From positions 1,054,001-1,118,000 of the forward strand of contig NW_026909577.1 in NCBI RefSeq assembly GCF_033115175.1: 64,000 nucleotides of DNA, in the 5' to 3' direction. The translations under genes and the position numbers were made by a program. The notes beneath the pieces are model-generated. The model searched no databases and was not told the DNA's origin. It saw only the letters and a program-made list of their open reading frames with translations. How positions within the stretch are numbered: the stretch's first letter is position 1; every line of letters begins with the position of its first letter. Origin of the DNA: Lepus europaeus (taxonomy: Eukaryota; Chordata; Mammalia; Lagomorpha; Leporidae). This document shows, one piece after another, positions 24,225-35,803 of the stretch.

Positions 24225-24835
24225 CAAATTCTGAAAATGTCAATTTCACTCATATACATTACTTTTTGTACTCCGCATGTTAGTTACCACAAATAATGGA
24301 AAACATACGATATTTGTCTTTTGGGGACTGGCTTATTTCACTATGCATAATTGTCTCCAATTTCATCCAATTTGTTGCAGAAGTCAGGATTTTGTTCTTT
24401 TTCATGGCTGAGTAGTATTCCATTGCAGATGTATTCTGCAAAGTCTTTATCCAGTAATCCGTTTTTGGACATCTGTGTTGATTTCACATCTTCACTATTG
24501 TGAGTTGAGCTGCTATAAACATGGGGTACAGATAACTCTCACATGCTGATCTCATTTCCTTTGGGTTAATTCCCAGCAGTGGAATTTCTGGGTCATAAGA
24601 CAGTTCTATTTTTTGATTCCTGAGGAATCTCAATAGTGTCTTTCATAATGGTTATACTAGTACACATTCTATCAACAGTTTATAGGGAACCATTTCCCCC
24701 ATGTTGTCGGTGGCATTTGTTATATGTATTTATTTATTTTTGGATGATAGCCATTCTGAGTAGGGTGAAATGAAACTTCACTGTGGCTTTTATTTACATT
24801 TTCCACATGCTTGTGATCCTACATTTTATTTGAAG
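24225..24835 (-). mobile_element. L1 fragment (ORF2 C-terminus / 3' region)
   Basis: Antisense L1: GGGGACTGGCTTATTTCACT, GGCTGAGTAGTATTCCATTG and TTCCTTTGGGTTAATTCCCA are reversed ORF2 C-terminal phrases that also appear, less diverged, at 46,550-46,800. Confidence 0.82.
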
Positions 24836-25732
24836 ACAATGATATAAAAAAAAGACTTTTGTCAACCTTTGCAAGTAGAGACCTGTTTATTTTCCACTTC
24901 CTCATCTCTCTCACTCCTAACTCCTAATCACTCTTCTTGGCTAAATCCCCTTGATTCCCACTTCCTTCAACTTAACATCCCCCCAAAGATACCAAATACC
25001 ACAGTATCTGCAGCTATGATCCATTTGCTTATAGAAGGGATCTCTGGACTCTTGGTCATCTTTGCATTATTTCCATGCTTTATGGGATTTATACAGTGAG
25101 TTTTCTTGTTCCTGGAAGCATTGGAGAAGCCATGTATGAAAAGTTTTGTTAACTGCTCTACAGACTGACAGTGCTTCGCACATGAATCCCAGCAACATCT
25201 GTGGACTATCTGTTATCATCTCTCACCACAGTCCACAGACTTCTAGGAAAATCAGTTTGAGGGACTAATGAATCAGAATGAAAGAAAGCAGGCAAGTAAT
25301 AAAATCAGTGGTAGGTAAAAGTCTTTAATACAACAAGATTATATTATTTTCTGTAATAACAAGAATTTGTAGCCATGACTTTATACCCAGTAGATACAGC
25401 TCCAGCTGAGGGTCAGTTGCTAAGCAGCATAGATTAACCAGAAGAGAGTTGCCTAGTCACCAGCATCTGAGGTGTCTCCTGTCCCATGACACATGTGGGA
25501 GAACTTGTAGTAGAATCATGAAAAAGGTTTCCACGTTAATATTCATCAGAATATGGGTAATTTGGGTGTCCAATAAAGCTAAAATGAGAAAAATGCACAG
25601 CCTATACTCTGTGACCACATTTCTAGAAAACTAAATAAGTGGTTTCTATGATACTGCCATTAGAAAAAAAATATGTTTGTTTTCATACTGGCTTTATTAT
25701 CCAACTAAAATTCATGAGCATGACTTTATGAT
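24836..25732. other. Intergenic sequence, nothing recognised
   Basis: No supported gene or repeat. Confidence 0.45.
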
Positions 25733-25862
25733 AAACATATATATGATAAATATATATAAATATAAATATATAAGTATAAGTATATGTAAATATATAAGTA
25801 TATATAATATGTATATAAATATATAAGTATATATTTATATATAAATATGTGAATATACATTC
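25733..25862. repeat. AT-rich (TATA/TAAATA) low-complexity repeat
   Basis: About 130 bp of alternating TA and ATATAAGTATA-type motifs. The remainder up to 26,604 shows nothing recognisable. Confidence 0.9.
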
Positions 25863-26621
25863 TCATATACATTTTCTTATGACAAATACATATTCTTTTT
25901 TTTTTCACTGCAAAAAGGTCATCTATTTACATGAGTGATTTAAAGACATTATGGTTTTCTTTACAAATAGATGTAGGAACAGGAATTGTCCACTTTTAAA
26001 AACTCTACATTTCAACCCTCCACTATTAGAATCCACTGAATTGCGGTGTATCAAAGGCTATTTTCTGTTTCTTCCTGTTTGATGCTCCAAATGAATTTCC
26101 ATCATTTCTCCATCATCTATGGCCCTGGCTCTCCTGAAAAGTCTCTGGGCACAAATCATATGGGCAGGTTTTTGACCTGCAATTAAAATACCTGAGAACG
26201 AGCCCCTCCCCATGCCATGTCCCCCGTCTGTGTGGTTCAGTCGTCACTGTCCGACAGTGTCTCGTACTATTCTTATCCTTGTTTTGAAATCTACTTTTAA
26301 GAATACATCCTTTGCATAGAGATTACCATATGTTATAAAATCATATCCAACGTTTCTATTAGCTTTGTAAGGTCAGCCTTTCTCAAGGTAAATGAAGGAT
26401 TTGAGTCCTTAATAAACACACAGTGAAAAGGAAGGGGAAAATGTCAAACTGGAAATCCATTAATTTACAAGTCTGTAAGGGACAATTCCATATAGAGGGA
26501 TATGTATTTCTGCATAAGGACATTCTAAAGGCTAATCTTCATACTTACTGAACAGGTTTGTATTAGTATTACTTTCTAAACTTATTAGCAAGATAGTTAT
26601 GCATAAAAGATCAAGAGTGTT

Positions 26622-26953
26622 GGGGCTGGCGCTGTGGTGCAGCGGGTTAACTCCCTGGCCTGAGCGCCGGCATCCATATGGGCACCGGTTCTAGTCCTGG
26701 CTGCTCCTCTTCCAATCCAGCTCTCTGCTATGGCCTGGGAAAGCAGTACAAGATGGCCCAAGTCCTTGGGCCCCTGCACCCACGTGGGAGACCTGGAAGA
26801 AGCTCCTGGCTCCTGGCTTCAGATCGGCACAGCTCTGGCCATTGCGGCCATCTGGGGAGTGAACCATTAGATGGAAGACCTCTCTCTCTCTCTCTGCCTC
26901 TCCTCTCTCTGTGTAACCCCGACTTTCAAATAAATAAATAAATCTTTAAAAAA
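26622..26953 (+). mobile_element. CSINE
   Basis: Near-consensus sense C repeat. Target duplication AAAAGATCAAGAGTGTT / AAAAGATCAAGGGTGTT at 26605-26621 and 26954-26970. Confidence 0.96.
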
Positions 26954-26970
26954 AAAAGATCAAGGGTGTT

Positions 26971-28025
26971 ATCAAGAGTAGTCCACAAATTAAATTGAAA
27001 AAAGCTCTGTTATGAAAGAAATTAATGTCTCAAGGCTTCTTTCCATCTATTCTTGAAGCTATGTTTGAAATGGGTATCATCAAACCTAAGGATCATCAGG
27101 TATTGCTCTAGGCATTGCCCAATCTAATGGATTTCTTTCATTTATGATTTTATTATTAGTGTGATGTATTGAAATTCATCAAATAAATTTTACTTTAATG
27201 TGTAAATACTCATTCTTCTATTTTCTTCCCTGAAAAGGTGTTTTTTTATGAGTAAACTTTCAAGACTTCTGAAATTAGTACTGCTTTGTTTCAAAAATAC
27301 AGGTGAAACTTATTTACTTAATTTATAAGTTCTTACAGGTACATGTTGAGGGAAGAGAATGATGTCAAACAAGTTTACTAACATAAATATTAAGTAAGTC
27401 CCTTGTATTTTAATATAAGCTACATTTTTCCAAACTTTCCAAGATTCAAGACTATTTTGTCCAGAATATCTACTAAGCAAAAGTCAATCATATATGAAAA
27501 TGGGGACTCTTATACATTACAGTTACTGAGATTATTGATTAACTTACATGTCTAAAATCGTGGAAGGCAAATTATCTTAATGACTTAGATATAAACAGAC
27601 ATGCCTGTGAATGAAGACGACTGCTGCCTAGGACCACAAGGTTGTTGGAAATGCCTTAATCTGATAAGAATTGAAGTTTGAGAGAAGTATGTGTCATTTT
27701 ACAAACACTGAATTAGGCTACATTGGTGATTCCCATAGTGCACATTCACAGATAGTAGGGCAATTGAAGCTAATGCCTTTCCTACATTCCTCTTCAGAAA
27801 ATAAATGGAGGCAACACATTTCCAAAGCCACTTACATATCAGCTGGATAATAGCGAAGATTTTTGTTCAGGCCATCCAGAGTTTCCATGTCCTCTGAAGA
27901 CAATTGAAATTCAAACACCTGTTAGAGAAGTATATAATATTTGGTTATTTTATACTGATTATTGGCCACTCTGGAAAATCCTGAAAAGTTTCCAAACATT
28001 TTGAGACATGAAGCAAATCATTCTT
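26971..28025. other. Intergenic sequence, nothing recognised
   Basis: AT-rich; no supported gene or repeat. Confidence 0.45.
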
Positions 28026-29118
28026 CAATAAGTGCTGGGTGTTGGGTGGAATGTATACCATGATGAAATATTGTATGGAGATTTCTCAGAAATTTGAAAA
28101 TATTTATTTTTTAATTTTTCAAAGATTTTATTTATCCATTTGACAGGTAGAGTTACAGACAATGAGAGACAGAGAGAAAGGTCTTCTTTCTGTTGGTTCA
28201 CTCCCCAAATGGCCGCAATGGCTGGAGCTGTGCTAAATTGAAGCCAGGGGCTAGGTGCTTCTTCCCAGTCTCCCATGTTGGTACAGGGGCCCAAGCACTT
28301 GGGCCATCCTCCACTGCCATCCCAAGCCACAGCAGAGAGCTGGACTGGAAGAGGAGCAACTGGGACTAGAGTTGGCGCCCATATGGGATGCTGGCACCAC
28401 AAGCAGAGGATTAACCTAGTGCCCTCTGAAAATATTTCTACTGCTCGCCAAACCATCCCATTCCTGAGCATTTAACCAACAGAAATTAAATCAGCTTATG
28501 AAGTATCGTCTGAATCCCCATGTTTAAAGCATCTCAATTCACATTAGCTAGGATATGAGATCAACCCATATGTTCATCAACTGATGACTGCATAAAGAAA
28601 TCTGGTTCATATACACAATGAAACAGTACTCAGCCATAAACAAGAAGTAAATTCTGTCTTTTCCTACAAAGTAGAAGCAAACCGAGGAGAAATATGCTTA
28701 ATGAAATAAGCAAGACCCTAAAGGATAAATATCATATGATTTCTCTGATTTGCAGTAGCTAACATATAGAATGTACACATGTAAACCTATACACACACAC
28801 ACACACACACACAAAACTAAATGTAGAAGAAATTGATCCTATGATTTGATTATTCTTTATAGCTCTTGTATATATTCATGTGGAACAGTCCTTCAACTTT
28901 TACTTATTAAACACAATATTTACTTGAACATTAAATATGTGGTTATAAAATAAATGGAATTAATTCTATCAAAAATTAAAAGAATAAAGAAAGGAAGATG
29001 GAGGGAAGGACCAAGGGAGGGAAGGAAGTATCAATATGTCTTAGAATTGTGTCTATGAAATATGTAAATTCTATTCTCTTTATGTTAACCATAAAAAATT
29101 TTAAAAATAATAAAATCA
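28026..29118 (+). mobile_element. L1 3' end (ORF2 end plus 3'UTR), split by a SINE
   Basis: Sense L1: TATGGAGATTTCTCAGAAAT, the ORF2 end (CAACTGATGACTGCATAAAG, CACAATGAAACAGTACTCAG), a CA run at 28,789-28,814 and a 3'UTR with a polypurine tract (GGAGGGAAGGACCAAGGGAG) ending in an A-rich tail. Coding potential is lost. Confidence 0.82.
28106..28426 (-). mobile_element. CSINE inserted in L1
   Basis: Antisense C repeat dividing the L1. Target duplication TTGAAAATATTT at 28094-28105 and CTGAAAATATTT at 28426-28437. Confidence 0.92.
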
Positions 29119-29126
29119 GCATGTAT

Positions 29127-29387
29127 GAGGAGTTGGTTTTGTGGCACAGAAGGTTAATCAGCACCTGCAATTCAGTCATTTCTTGTTGGCACCAATTGGA
29201 GTCCCAACTGTTCGGCTTCTGATACAAGTCCCTGCTATGGGCCTGGGAAAACAATGGAGGAAGTCAAAAGTGCTTACACCCCCCCACCCATGTGAGAATC
29301 TCGGATTGTTGTCCAGGCTCCTGGCTTTAGCATGAGACAGGCCAAGAGTTGTGACCCTCGGGGAGTGAATCAGCATATGGAAAATAT

Positions 29388-29421
<34 letters not shown>

Positions 29422-29478
29422 CCCTCCTGCTTTCTCTGTATCTTTGCCTTTCAAATGAATAAATAAAATCTTTAAAAA
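29127..29478 (+). mobile_element. CSINE, diverged
   Basis: Sense C repeat directly after the L1 tail: head GGAGTTGGTTTTGTGGCACA, TC tract, AATAAATAAAATC tail. Confidence 0.85.
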
Positions 29479-30040
29479 AGTGAAAAGTAAATAAAAGCAG
29501 TGCACTTTGCTAGTGACTACTAATTATAATATATTAAAACCACACAACATTACAGATAAAAAGAAGTCTCAATGTTAGCTGTAGAAGGAAGCTGACATTA
29601 CTTAAAGAAGATAGAGCCATGCACTTACAAGATCTAGAAGATCCTATAGGCAAACATTAAAATATATAAGATTATTTAGTAAAGTTCCTTGATGTAGTCA
29701 TGTGTTTATATCCCATCAGTGAAGAAAGAAAAGAACAGAAAGTGTTGATAATTTAAAAAAGAGAAAGGTATATTTAAAAATTCTCTTGTAATTAATGGAG
29801 AGTTTCAATTCAATATGGAAAGTGAAAGTCCTTACAAATTTTACATAACAATTAATTCAATGAAGAGTAACTGAGATATTTTAAATATGAGGTATTAGTA
29901 AATGTTTTACCATACTGGAAAACAGAGCTTTATTTTGTAACTCTTCAGAAACGAAAACAATCTCTTGAGGAGAGGAGTGAATTCAGATATGTACATGCAG
30001 AGTGAGGAGAGGCTCATTGTTGTGTCAAAGTGTCAGAATA
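29479..30040. other. Intergenic sequence, nothing recognised
   Basis: AT-rich, nothing recognised. Confidence 0.45.
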
Positions 30041-30043
30041 CAC

Positions 30044-30330
30044 AGTGACAGAATGAGTGAGAGATACAGAAAGACAGAGATCTCTCATCTACCAGTTTAC
30101 TCTCAAATGTCTGCAAGAATCAGAGCGGAGGGTGGGGGAGGCAGAAGCCAGCAGCCTGGAAATCAGTTTGGATCTCTAACAAGGGCTATATGCATTCAAG
30201 CACAAGGACATAACTTGTTGATTCCTACAGGGTGTATTAACAGCAAGATAGAAGCAGGACCAGGGCTCAAATCCAGGCATTTCAGTATGAGCTAAGGGCA
30301 TGTCAAGCAATGAACCAAATTCTTAATCTT
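30044..30330 (-). mobile_element. CSINE-related, old and diverged
   Basis: Reversed old C-repeat features: ACAGAGATCTCTCATCTACC, GGCAGAAGCCAGCAGCCTGG, AGGACCAGGGCTCAAATCC. Limits approximate. Confidence 0.65.
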
Positions 30331-30583
30331 GATATTCTTTCTGAAAGTATATATGCATGTCAGTGGACTCTTACATATATTTCACATGGTATTTTAAAAC
30401 ACCAGTTGAATTAATAACCAAATTTAGAAAGACCATAATGTTTTATAGAAAATATAGTAAAATATTATTCTGTTCCAAAATAAAGAACACTTGGATCAGC
30501 CTCAAAAATCTAAACATACAAAAGTAGGAATTTTTATCGTGAAAATATACCATAAAGAGAATACAGTTTGTGAGAACGTGTTG

Positions 30584-30905
30584 TAAAAGGTTTACTTATT
30601 TAATTGAAAGACATGATTTAAAAAAGAAAGGGAAAGACACAGAGAGAGTTATTCTAACTGCTGGCTTACTCCCCAAATTGCCACAACAGCTGAGGCTGGG
30701 CCAGACTGAAGCCAGGAGCTAGGGGATTCATACTAATCTCCCATTTGGTGGTAAGAGCCCAAACACCCTTGCAATCCTCCACTGTTGTCCTAGGCACATC
30801 AACAGGGAGCTGGATCAGAGTGAAGAACCAGAACTAGAATTGGCTTCCATATGGGATGCTGGAGTTGCTGGCAGCAGCTTGACCTGCTGTACCACACTGG
30901 GCCCT
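30584..30905 (-). mobile_element. CSINE, diverged
   Basis: Antisense C repeat from TTTACTTATTTAATTGAAAG to the reversed head TGTACCACACTGGGCCC. Confidence 0.85.
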
Positions 30906-31583
30906 GAAAAAAATTTTAACAAATAGATCTCGATATAAAATTAAAGTCCAGAATACATAAACATGCTAGATTGAGTAAGAAACTATCTCCCAATACTTCA
31001 CTTTGCTAGGCTCTATACCCCTTGGATCCATTAGCTATTACACAATGATTTCAGTGTGGCCTGATCTGTTCAATGGTCATAGAACTTGTCAGAAGCAATT
31101 GCTAGAGAGTTCTGAGAAGGCTTTGCCAGTATGCAATCAGTGCCTTTGGATTGTGCCATGTAATGAAGAAAGGCCTAGGATACTTAGCTGGAGGATGACA
31201 AAGTACATGGAGGAGCACTGAGGCATCCCATGCAATGCTCAGTTAACATCATAAAGGGAGCTGCCTCATTTACGATTCCTGAGGGAGTGGATTACAAGAA
31301 CATGAGAGAGCTCAATACAACCCAAGGTGGATGAGTTCAGGCTCAGCCCAGGCTAAATCACAAACCACGAAAGGATGTTATAAATTAGTTATATACAATC
31401 ATCTGTGCAGAAGGTATTTTTTATTTTACAACTATAATAATAAGAGTTAAATAATGCTTTCTTAATTAAAAACACAGACACAGCCAATATATTTATATGG
31501 TACTTCACTTAGATAGGAAAACCAAAGTGAAAACCATATGAAAATTAAGCTATATGAATTCTAAAATTGCAAAAAATATAATG
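30906..31583. other. Intergenic sequence, nothing recognised
   Basis: A 72-codon open frame at 31,003-31,221 has no recognisable motif and is not called a gene. Confidence 0.45.
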
Positions 31584-31584
31584 T

Positions 31585-31921
31585 GGCCGGCGCCATGGCT
31601 AATCCTCTGCCTTGCGGCACCAGCACAACGGGTTCTAGTCCCGGTCGGGGCGCCGGATTCTATCCCGGTTGCCCCTCTTCCAGGCCAGCTCTCTGCTGTG
31701 GCCCAGGAAGGCAGTGGAGGATGGCCCAAGTGCTTGGGCCCTGCACCCGCATGGGAGACCAGGAGAAGCACCTGGCTCCTGGCTTCGGATCAGCGCAGCG
31801 CGCTGGCCGCAACACGCTGGCCGTAGCGGCCACTTGGGAAGTGAACCAACGGAAAAAGGAAGACCTTTCTCTCTGTCTCTCTCTCTCTCTCTCACTAACT
31901 CTGCCTGTCAAAAAAAAAAAA
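31585..31921 (+). mobile_element. CSINE, young subtype
   Basis: Sense C repeat with the GC-rich body (CGCGCTGGCCGCAACACGCT region) and CTGTCA-type A tail. Abuts a second SINE 3' fragment. Confidence 0.94.
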
Positions 31922-31939
31922 GATTTTTTTTTGAAAGCA

Positions 31940-32015
31940 ATACATATCCTCTCTGTCTCTCCCTGTCTATAGCTCTACCTTTCATATAAGTAAATAAAAT
32001 CCTTTTTAAAAAGTG
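31940..32015 (+). mobile_element. CSINE 3' fragment
   Basis: TC-rich segment and AAATAAAATCC tail of a C repeat without its head. Confidence 0.65.
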
Positions 32016-32483
32016 TATTACTGAAGCATTAATAAGCATTATCTATTGAGTAATTGGACTGAAACTAGTACACACTACAAGTAATTATAAAGAGGTAGTT
32101 CAGATGCATATGGCCTGGAACTTTGAGTCATGTGGAAAGTGCTTTCTCTCCACTCATCTCTCTTCTCACTTGCTGCTGCCCAGACCTGAGGGCAGCGCAG
32201 GAATGACCTAGAGACCAGAATACCTTAAGGAGTGGAGGGAAAACAAGATGGTACCCAAATTCCTGATTGGCTGTGTCCAATTCAGGCAACCACAGATCTG
32301 GAATTTGCATCGCAGTTGTATGAGATGTGCACTTTAAGTCACTGGGCATTTTTGATGCTGATCTCTAAAAACATGCCAGCCCTCACCCTGTTTCATACAA
32401 ATCCCTAACTCCTTGCTCCACCAAATCAGCTGAGTTGCAGCAAAGTTTAAATGCAAAAAGATGACGTGTGGGAGGACTTTAAA
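32016..32483. other. Intergenic sequence, nothing recognised
   Basis: No supported gene or repeat. Confidence 0.4.
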
Positions 32484-32598
32484 ACTTTATTAGAAAAAAA
32501 TTTTGCCGTATATATTTAGGGTATGCAATGTGATTATTTGATGTACATATACATTGTGAAATAATCACCACAGTCAAGTTAATTAAATATCCGTCACT
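32484..32598 (-). mobile_element. Old L1 3'UTR fragment (L1M-like)
   Basis: Reversed old L1 phrases: TATATTTAGGGTATGCAATG, ACATTGTGAAATAATCACCA, CAGTCAAGTTAATTAAATAT. Confidence 0.65.
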
Positions 32599-32599
32599 G

Positions 32600-32815
32600 G
32601 GACACATATTTGGCCTAGTGCTTAATAGGTGCACAGCTCCTGTCCGGGTATCTGGGTCCTACACCTGGCTCAGCAACCAGTTCCTGCTTCCTACTGATGC
32701 ACACCCTGGGAGGCAGCAGATGATGGCTCAAGTACTTCATTGTTTGTTACTCACATGAGATATCTGGATAGAGTTTCCTGCCTGGCTTCCTGGTTGCCAC
32801 AGTGCCTGCCTGCGG
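32600..32815 (+). mobile_element. CSINE, old and truncated
   Basis: Sense diverged C-repeat body (CAGTTCCTGCTTCCTACTGA, CTGGGAGGCAGCAGATGATG). The TC tract and tail are missing. Confidence 0.65.
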
Positions 32816-33258
32816 GGAAGGCCAGGTGTTCATCTATACCTGCCTGGGTTGAGCCATGGTCCAGGAACCCTGAAAGTAGCCACTGAACTGCAGAGGAGCT
32901 GCCTTCCTCTCTGGAGATGACGACCTGGAATGCCACTCAGCGCCTCCCTGGGGCCCAGGGGAAGGGTCTCCAGATGTGCAAGCCTGGAAGCCTGCCGGTA
33001 CGGTCCCAAGGGGAGACTGCAGGCTTTGGTACCCTGAGATTGCCGGGGCGGGAGCTGCGCCCAATCTTCACGGAGTGCGCTCTCTCCCAGGCGGTTGCCA
33101 CCGCAGGGCTTGCCAGGGCCCTCCACTCCCAAAGGCAGCAGCTCACAGAAACGCGGAGAAATGGGCGAGAATTGGCAACAGACACTTGGCAGGTCCTCCA
33201 AGCCAGAGGCGCTGTTCTCTGCCGGATGTCACCTGCCTCCGAGACTGAATGGGCCCTC
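32816..33258. other. GC-rich unidentified target-site flank (left)
   Basis: Markedly richer in GC and CpG than the surrounding DNA, with overlapping open frames on both strands (up to 123 codons) that reflect base composition rather than a recognised protein. It continues uninterrupted at 38,473 once the provirus is disregarded. It could be an old promoter, CpG island or processed pseudogene; I cannot assign it. Confidence 0.4.
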
Positions 33259-33730
33259 TGTTGGACCTCTCAGTTGTAGAGATGCCCACTTGCTCGAGAG
33301 GACGCCCAAAAATCCAGACTCCAGACCAGTTGATGCAAAAAGCATGAGGTATTTATTGTACGTTTGCGCAAACGGGCCCCCACCTAAGGCGGTGAGGAGC
33401 CCTGAGCGGCAGTTTCACACAGGTTATATAGAGGGATAATTAGCATACCGGAGAATGCTGAGGAGAGTGCTGAGGGAACCAGCTGAAGAGAATGCTGAGG
33501 AGAGTGCTGAGGGAACCAGCTGAAGAGAATGCTGAGGAGAGTACTGAGACTCTCCGAAGGGGGAGTGGCAGCTCTGCTCTGGGCATGCCTAGAGGTTCTC
33601 TAAAGGGGATAGACTTTTCCTTCCCAGAGAACGTGCCCGCTGGACCCTGGGGAACATCTAACCTCTTAAGAAGCCCCTGATATCTGCCCAGGCCTAGTTT
33701 CTTGTCCCTCTCCCCCATAAGGGTCCTTCA
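33259..33730 (-). repeat. 3' LTR of the provirus
   Basis: On the minus strand it runs TGAAGGACCC ... GGTCCAACA, giving TG...CA ends. A TATATAA box lies at 33,424-33,430 and an AATAAA signal at 33,352-33,357, placing U3 above, a short R between and U5 below. U3 contains 2.5 copies of a 37-bp direct repeat. 4,737 bp separates it from the matching 5' LTR. Confidence 0.95.
33451..33545 (-). repeat. 37-bp direct repeats in U3 (enhancer-like)
   Basis: Units at 33,451-33,487 and 33,488-33,524 plus a partial third to about 33,545. The same array occurs at 38,188-38,282 in the other LTR. Tandem U3 repeats upstream of the TATA box are typical of gammaretroviral enhancers; their function here is inferred. 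Confidence 0.85.
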
Positions 33731-33731
33731 T

Positions 33732-33752
33732 TCCCTCCTTTTCTTTTTGCAA
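33732..33752 (-). promoter_or_regulatory. Polypurine tract (plus-strand primer site)
   Basis: On the minus strand, AAAAAGAAAAGGAGGGAA directly precedes the TG of the 3' LTR, as expected for the polypurine tract that primes plus-strand DNA synthesis. Confidence 0.85.
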
Positions 33753-33799
33753 AGATTTTAATCTTAAAATCTATTGAACCGGCCTGGGGAGAACCTGCC

Positions 33800-35237
33800 T
33801 CACTGGAGGGAGGAAACTCTGTTCTTGCTGGACTGGGTTAGGTTCCACGTTAACAATTGCGGAACATGGGGATTGGAAAAACAATGGGGAAAGGCCAGGA
33901 ACATCATAAATATTAAACAGTTTTTTGAAAGTCTTAGCTTGAGTGGGTTCTGAGTGCGCTGGAGCTTCCATTTGGCTGGTCTATCCAGATCCTCGGGGCC
34001 CTGGGGAGGTGGTGCTTGCTTCACGTGTGAGGCGTGGACCCAAGCAGCGATTCCGTCGACCTTGAGAGCGGTGGAAGTTGTCAACAGCACAGTGAAGGGG
34101 CCTTTCCACCGGGGCTCTAGAGTCTTAGATTGGTGCCTTCGGACATACACAGCATTAAGGATGTGGAATGGTTGTCGTCTTGGGTTGGTAGGCTGCTGCA
34201 AGAGGTTTCCAGACCTGGTTCTGGATGATCTGGAGTGCTCTCAACCGGGCCTGTAACTTAGGGGCATCGGCAACGGAGTCACTGGCAAGGTCAAGCAAGC
34301 CTGCTACTGGTGGGGGCCCTCCATAAAGGACTTCATATGGTGTCAGCCCGCAATGAGAGGGCGTGTTTCGAACCCGGAACAACACCATAGGGAGGAGTTG
34401 GACCCAGTCTTTAACACCAGTCTCCAACGCTAATTTAGTCAAGGTCTCTTTAATTATTCTGTTCATCCTTTCTACCTGTCCTGAACTTTGGGGTCTATAG
34501 GCACAGTGCAATTTCCAATTTATGCCTAATGCTTTGGCCACCAACTGACTTACCTGGGAGACAAACGCTGGGCCATTGTCGGACCCGATTACCTTAGGCA
34601 AGCCGAACCGGGGGAAGATCTCCTCTATGATCTTCTTGATGACCACCTGGGCGGTTTCCCGTTTTGTGGGGAATGCCTCAGTCCATCCGGAGAAGGTGTC
34701 TACAAAAACTAGAAGATACTTATTCCCATAACTGCCCGGCCTTATCTCAGTGAAATCGACCTCCCAGTTGATTCCTGGTCGGTCTCCTCTTACCCTAGCT
34801 CCCTCCGGGAGCTTGAGGTGTCTGGCATTTACCTTGGCACACGGAACACAGGATTCAGTCACCTGCTGGGCTAAAGAGTCAAATCCGGGGATGTAGTAAG
34901 ACTGCCTATCTTCCTGTAAGGCTGCTTTTAGCTTTTTGTATCCCAAATGAGTCCATTGATGGAGGCTGGTAATTATTTCTTTAGCCAATTGGTGTGGCAG
35001 GACTATTTTCTCTCCGAGCCTCCAAACCCTTATTTGTTCATCATACTCTGCACCGAGCCGCTGAATCGTATCTAAGTCTTGGTCCGAATAGAGGAAAGGT
35101 GGTTCCCTCGATACTTGGGTGGGCTCAATTGTCTTTAACGGGAGCACCTGTTGGCTCAGGGCTGCCGCCCTAGCGGCCTCGTCTGCCATCCTGTTTCCCC
35201 TTGCTACGAGGTCGTCTCCTCGTTGGTGCCCGGGGCA
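33800..35237 (-). pseudogene. pol: pol: RNase H tail and integrase (two frames)
   Basis: A 344-codon frame (35,189-34,155) begins in the last residues of RNase H (MADEAA) and continues into integrase. It has the zinc-binding H..H and C..C pairs ([17 protein letters not shown]) and the catalytic core, with D in the VDFTE segment, D in SDNGP and E in GQVERMNR, so the D,D-E triad is present. After about codon 340 the frame shifts. The C-terminal domain ([20 protein letters not shown]) continues in another frame at 34,201-33,800. Role in an intact virus: insertion of viral DNA into the chromosome. The frameshift and the deleted upstream pol make product from this copy unlikely. Confidence 0.88.
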
Positions 35238-35803
35238 ATGAATTGCTGAGGAGAATGCTGAGGAGAGTGGCAGCTCTGCTCAGTTTCAGCGGCAAGGAGG
35301 AGGTCGTCCACATATTGCAGGAGGACCAGGTCCGGATGGTTGACTCGGAAGTCGGCCAAATCTAGGTGCAGAGCTTCGTCAAACAAGGTAGGCGAGTTTT
35401 TAAATCCTTGGGGCAACCTTGTCCAGGTGAGTTGTCCTGAAAACCCGGTCTCTGGGTCTTTCCACTCAAAAGCAAAGATGGATTGGCTCTGAGGGCTCAG
35501 TCTTAAACAAAAGAATGCACCTTTTAGATCCAACACAGTGCACCATACGTGGGTCAGAGGCAAGGTACTTAGCAGATTGTAGGGGTTGGGCACCGTGGGA
35601 TGCATATCCTCCGCTCTCCCGTTAACCTCCCGCAAGTCCTGTACCGGGCGGCAGTCACCCGTACCAGGCCTCTCTACTGGTAGTAGGGGGGCGCTCCAAG
35701 GTGAACGACAAGGTTTTAAAATGCCTAGGTGTAACAGTCTCTGGATATGTGGCCGGATACCTTCCTTAGCTTCCTTGCCCATCGGATATTGACGAACTGA
35801 CAC
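35204..35803 (-). pseudogene. pol: pol: reverse transcriptase, N-terminal part only
   Basis: A 199-codon frame covering the fingers and palm of a gammaretroviral reverse transcriptase: [39 protein letters not shown] and the catalytic YVDD near codon 163. About ten codons after YVDD the RT sequence stops and runs into a short LTR-derived patch, then the last few RNase H codons. The thumb, connection and most of RNase H are deleted. The frame differs from both gag and integrase. Confidence 0.88.
35238..35281 (-). repeat. LTR-like patch at the pol deletion junction
   Basis: GAGAATGCTGAGGAGAGT followed by GGCAGCTCTGCTC matches two pieces of U3 (the 37-bp repeat and the GTGGCAGCTCTGCTC segment about 25 bp further on). 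It sits exactly between RT and the RNase H remnant, so it marks the joint of the internal deletion. Confidence 0.7.

Noticed and set aside
25726-25908. 60-codon tyrosine/isoleucine-rich minus-strand frame
   Set aside because: Translation of the AT-rich low-complexity repeat.
32830-33279. Overlapping frames of up to 123 codons in the GC-rich flank
   Set aside because: Frames open on both strands at once, as expected from GC-rich composition. No domain recognised.
33440-33718. 92-codon frame duplicated at 38,177-38,455
   Set aside because: It is the U3 part of the two LTRs, open by chance, and identical because the LTRs are identical.
33771-33971. Possible Env N-terminus between integrase and the polypurine tract
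   Set aside because: No signal-peptide or Env motif that I can recognise, and only about 200 bp remain.
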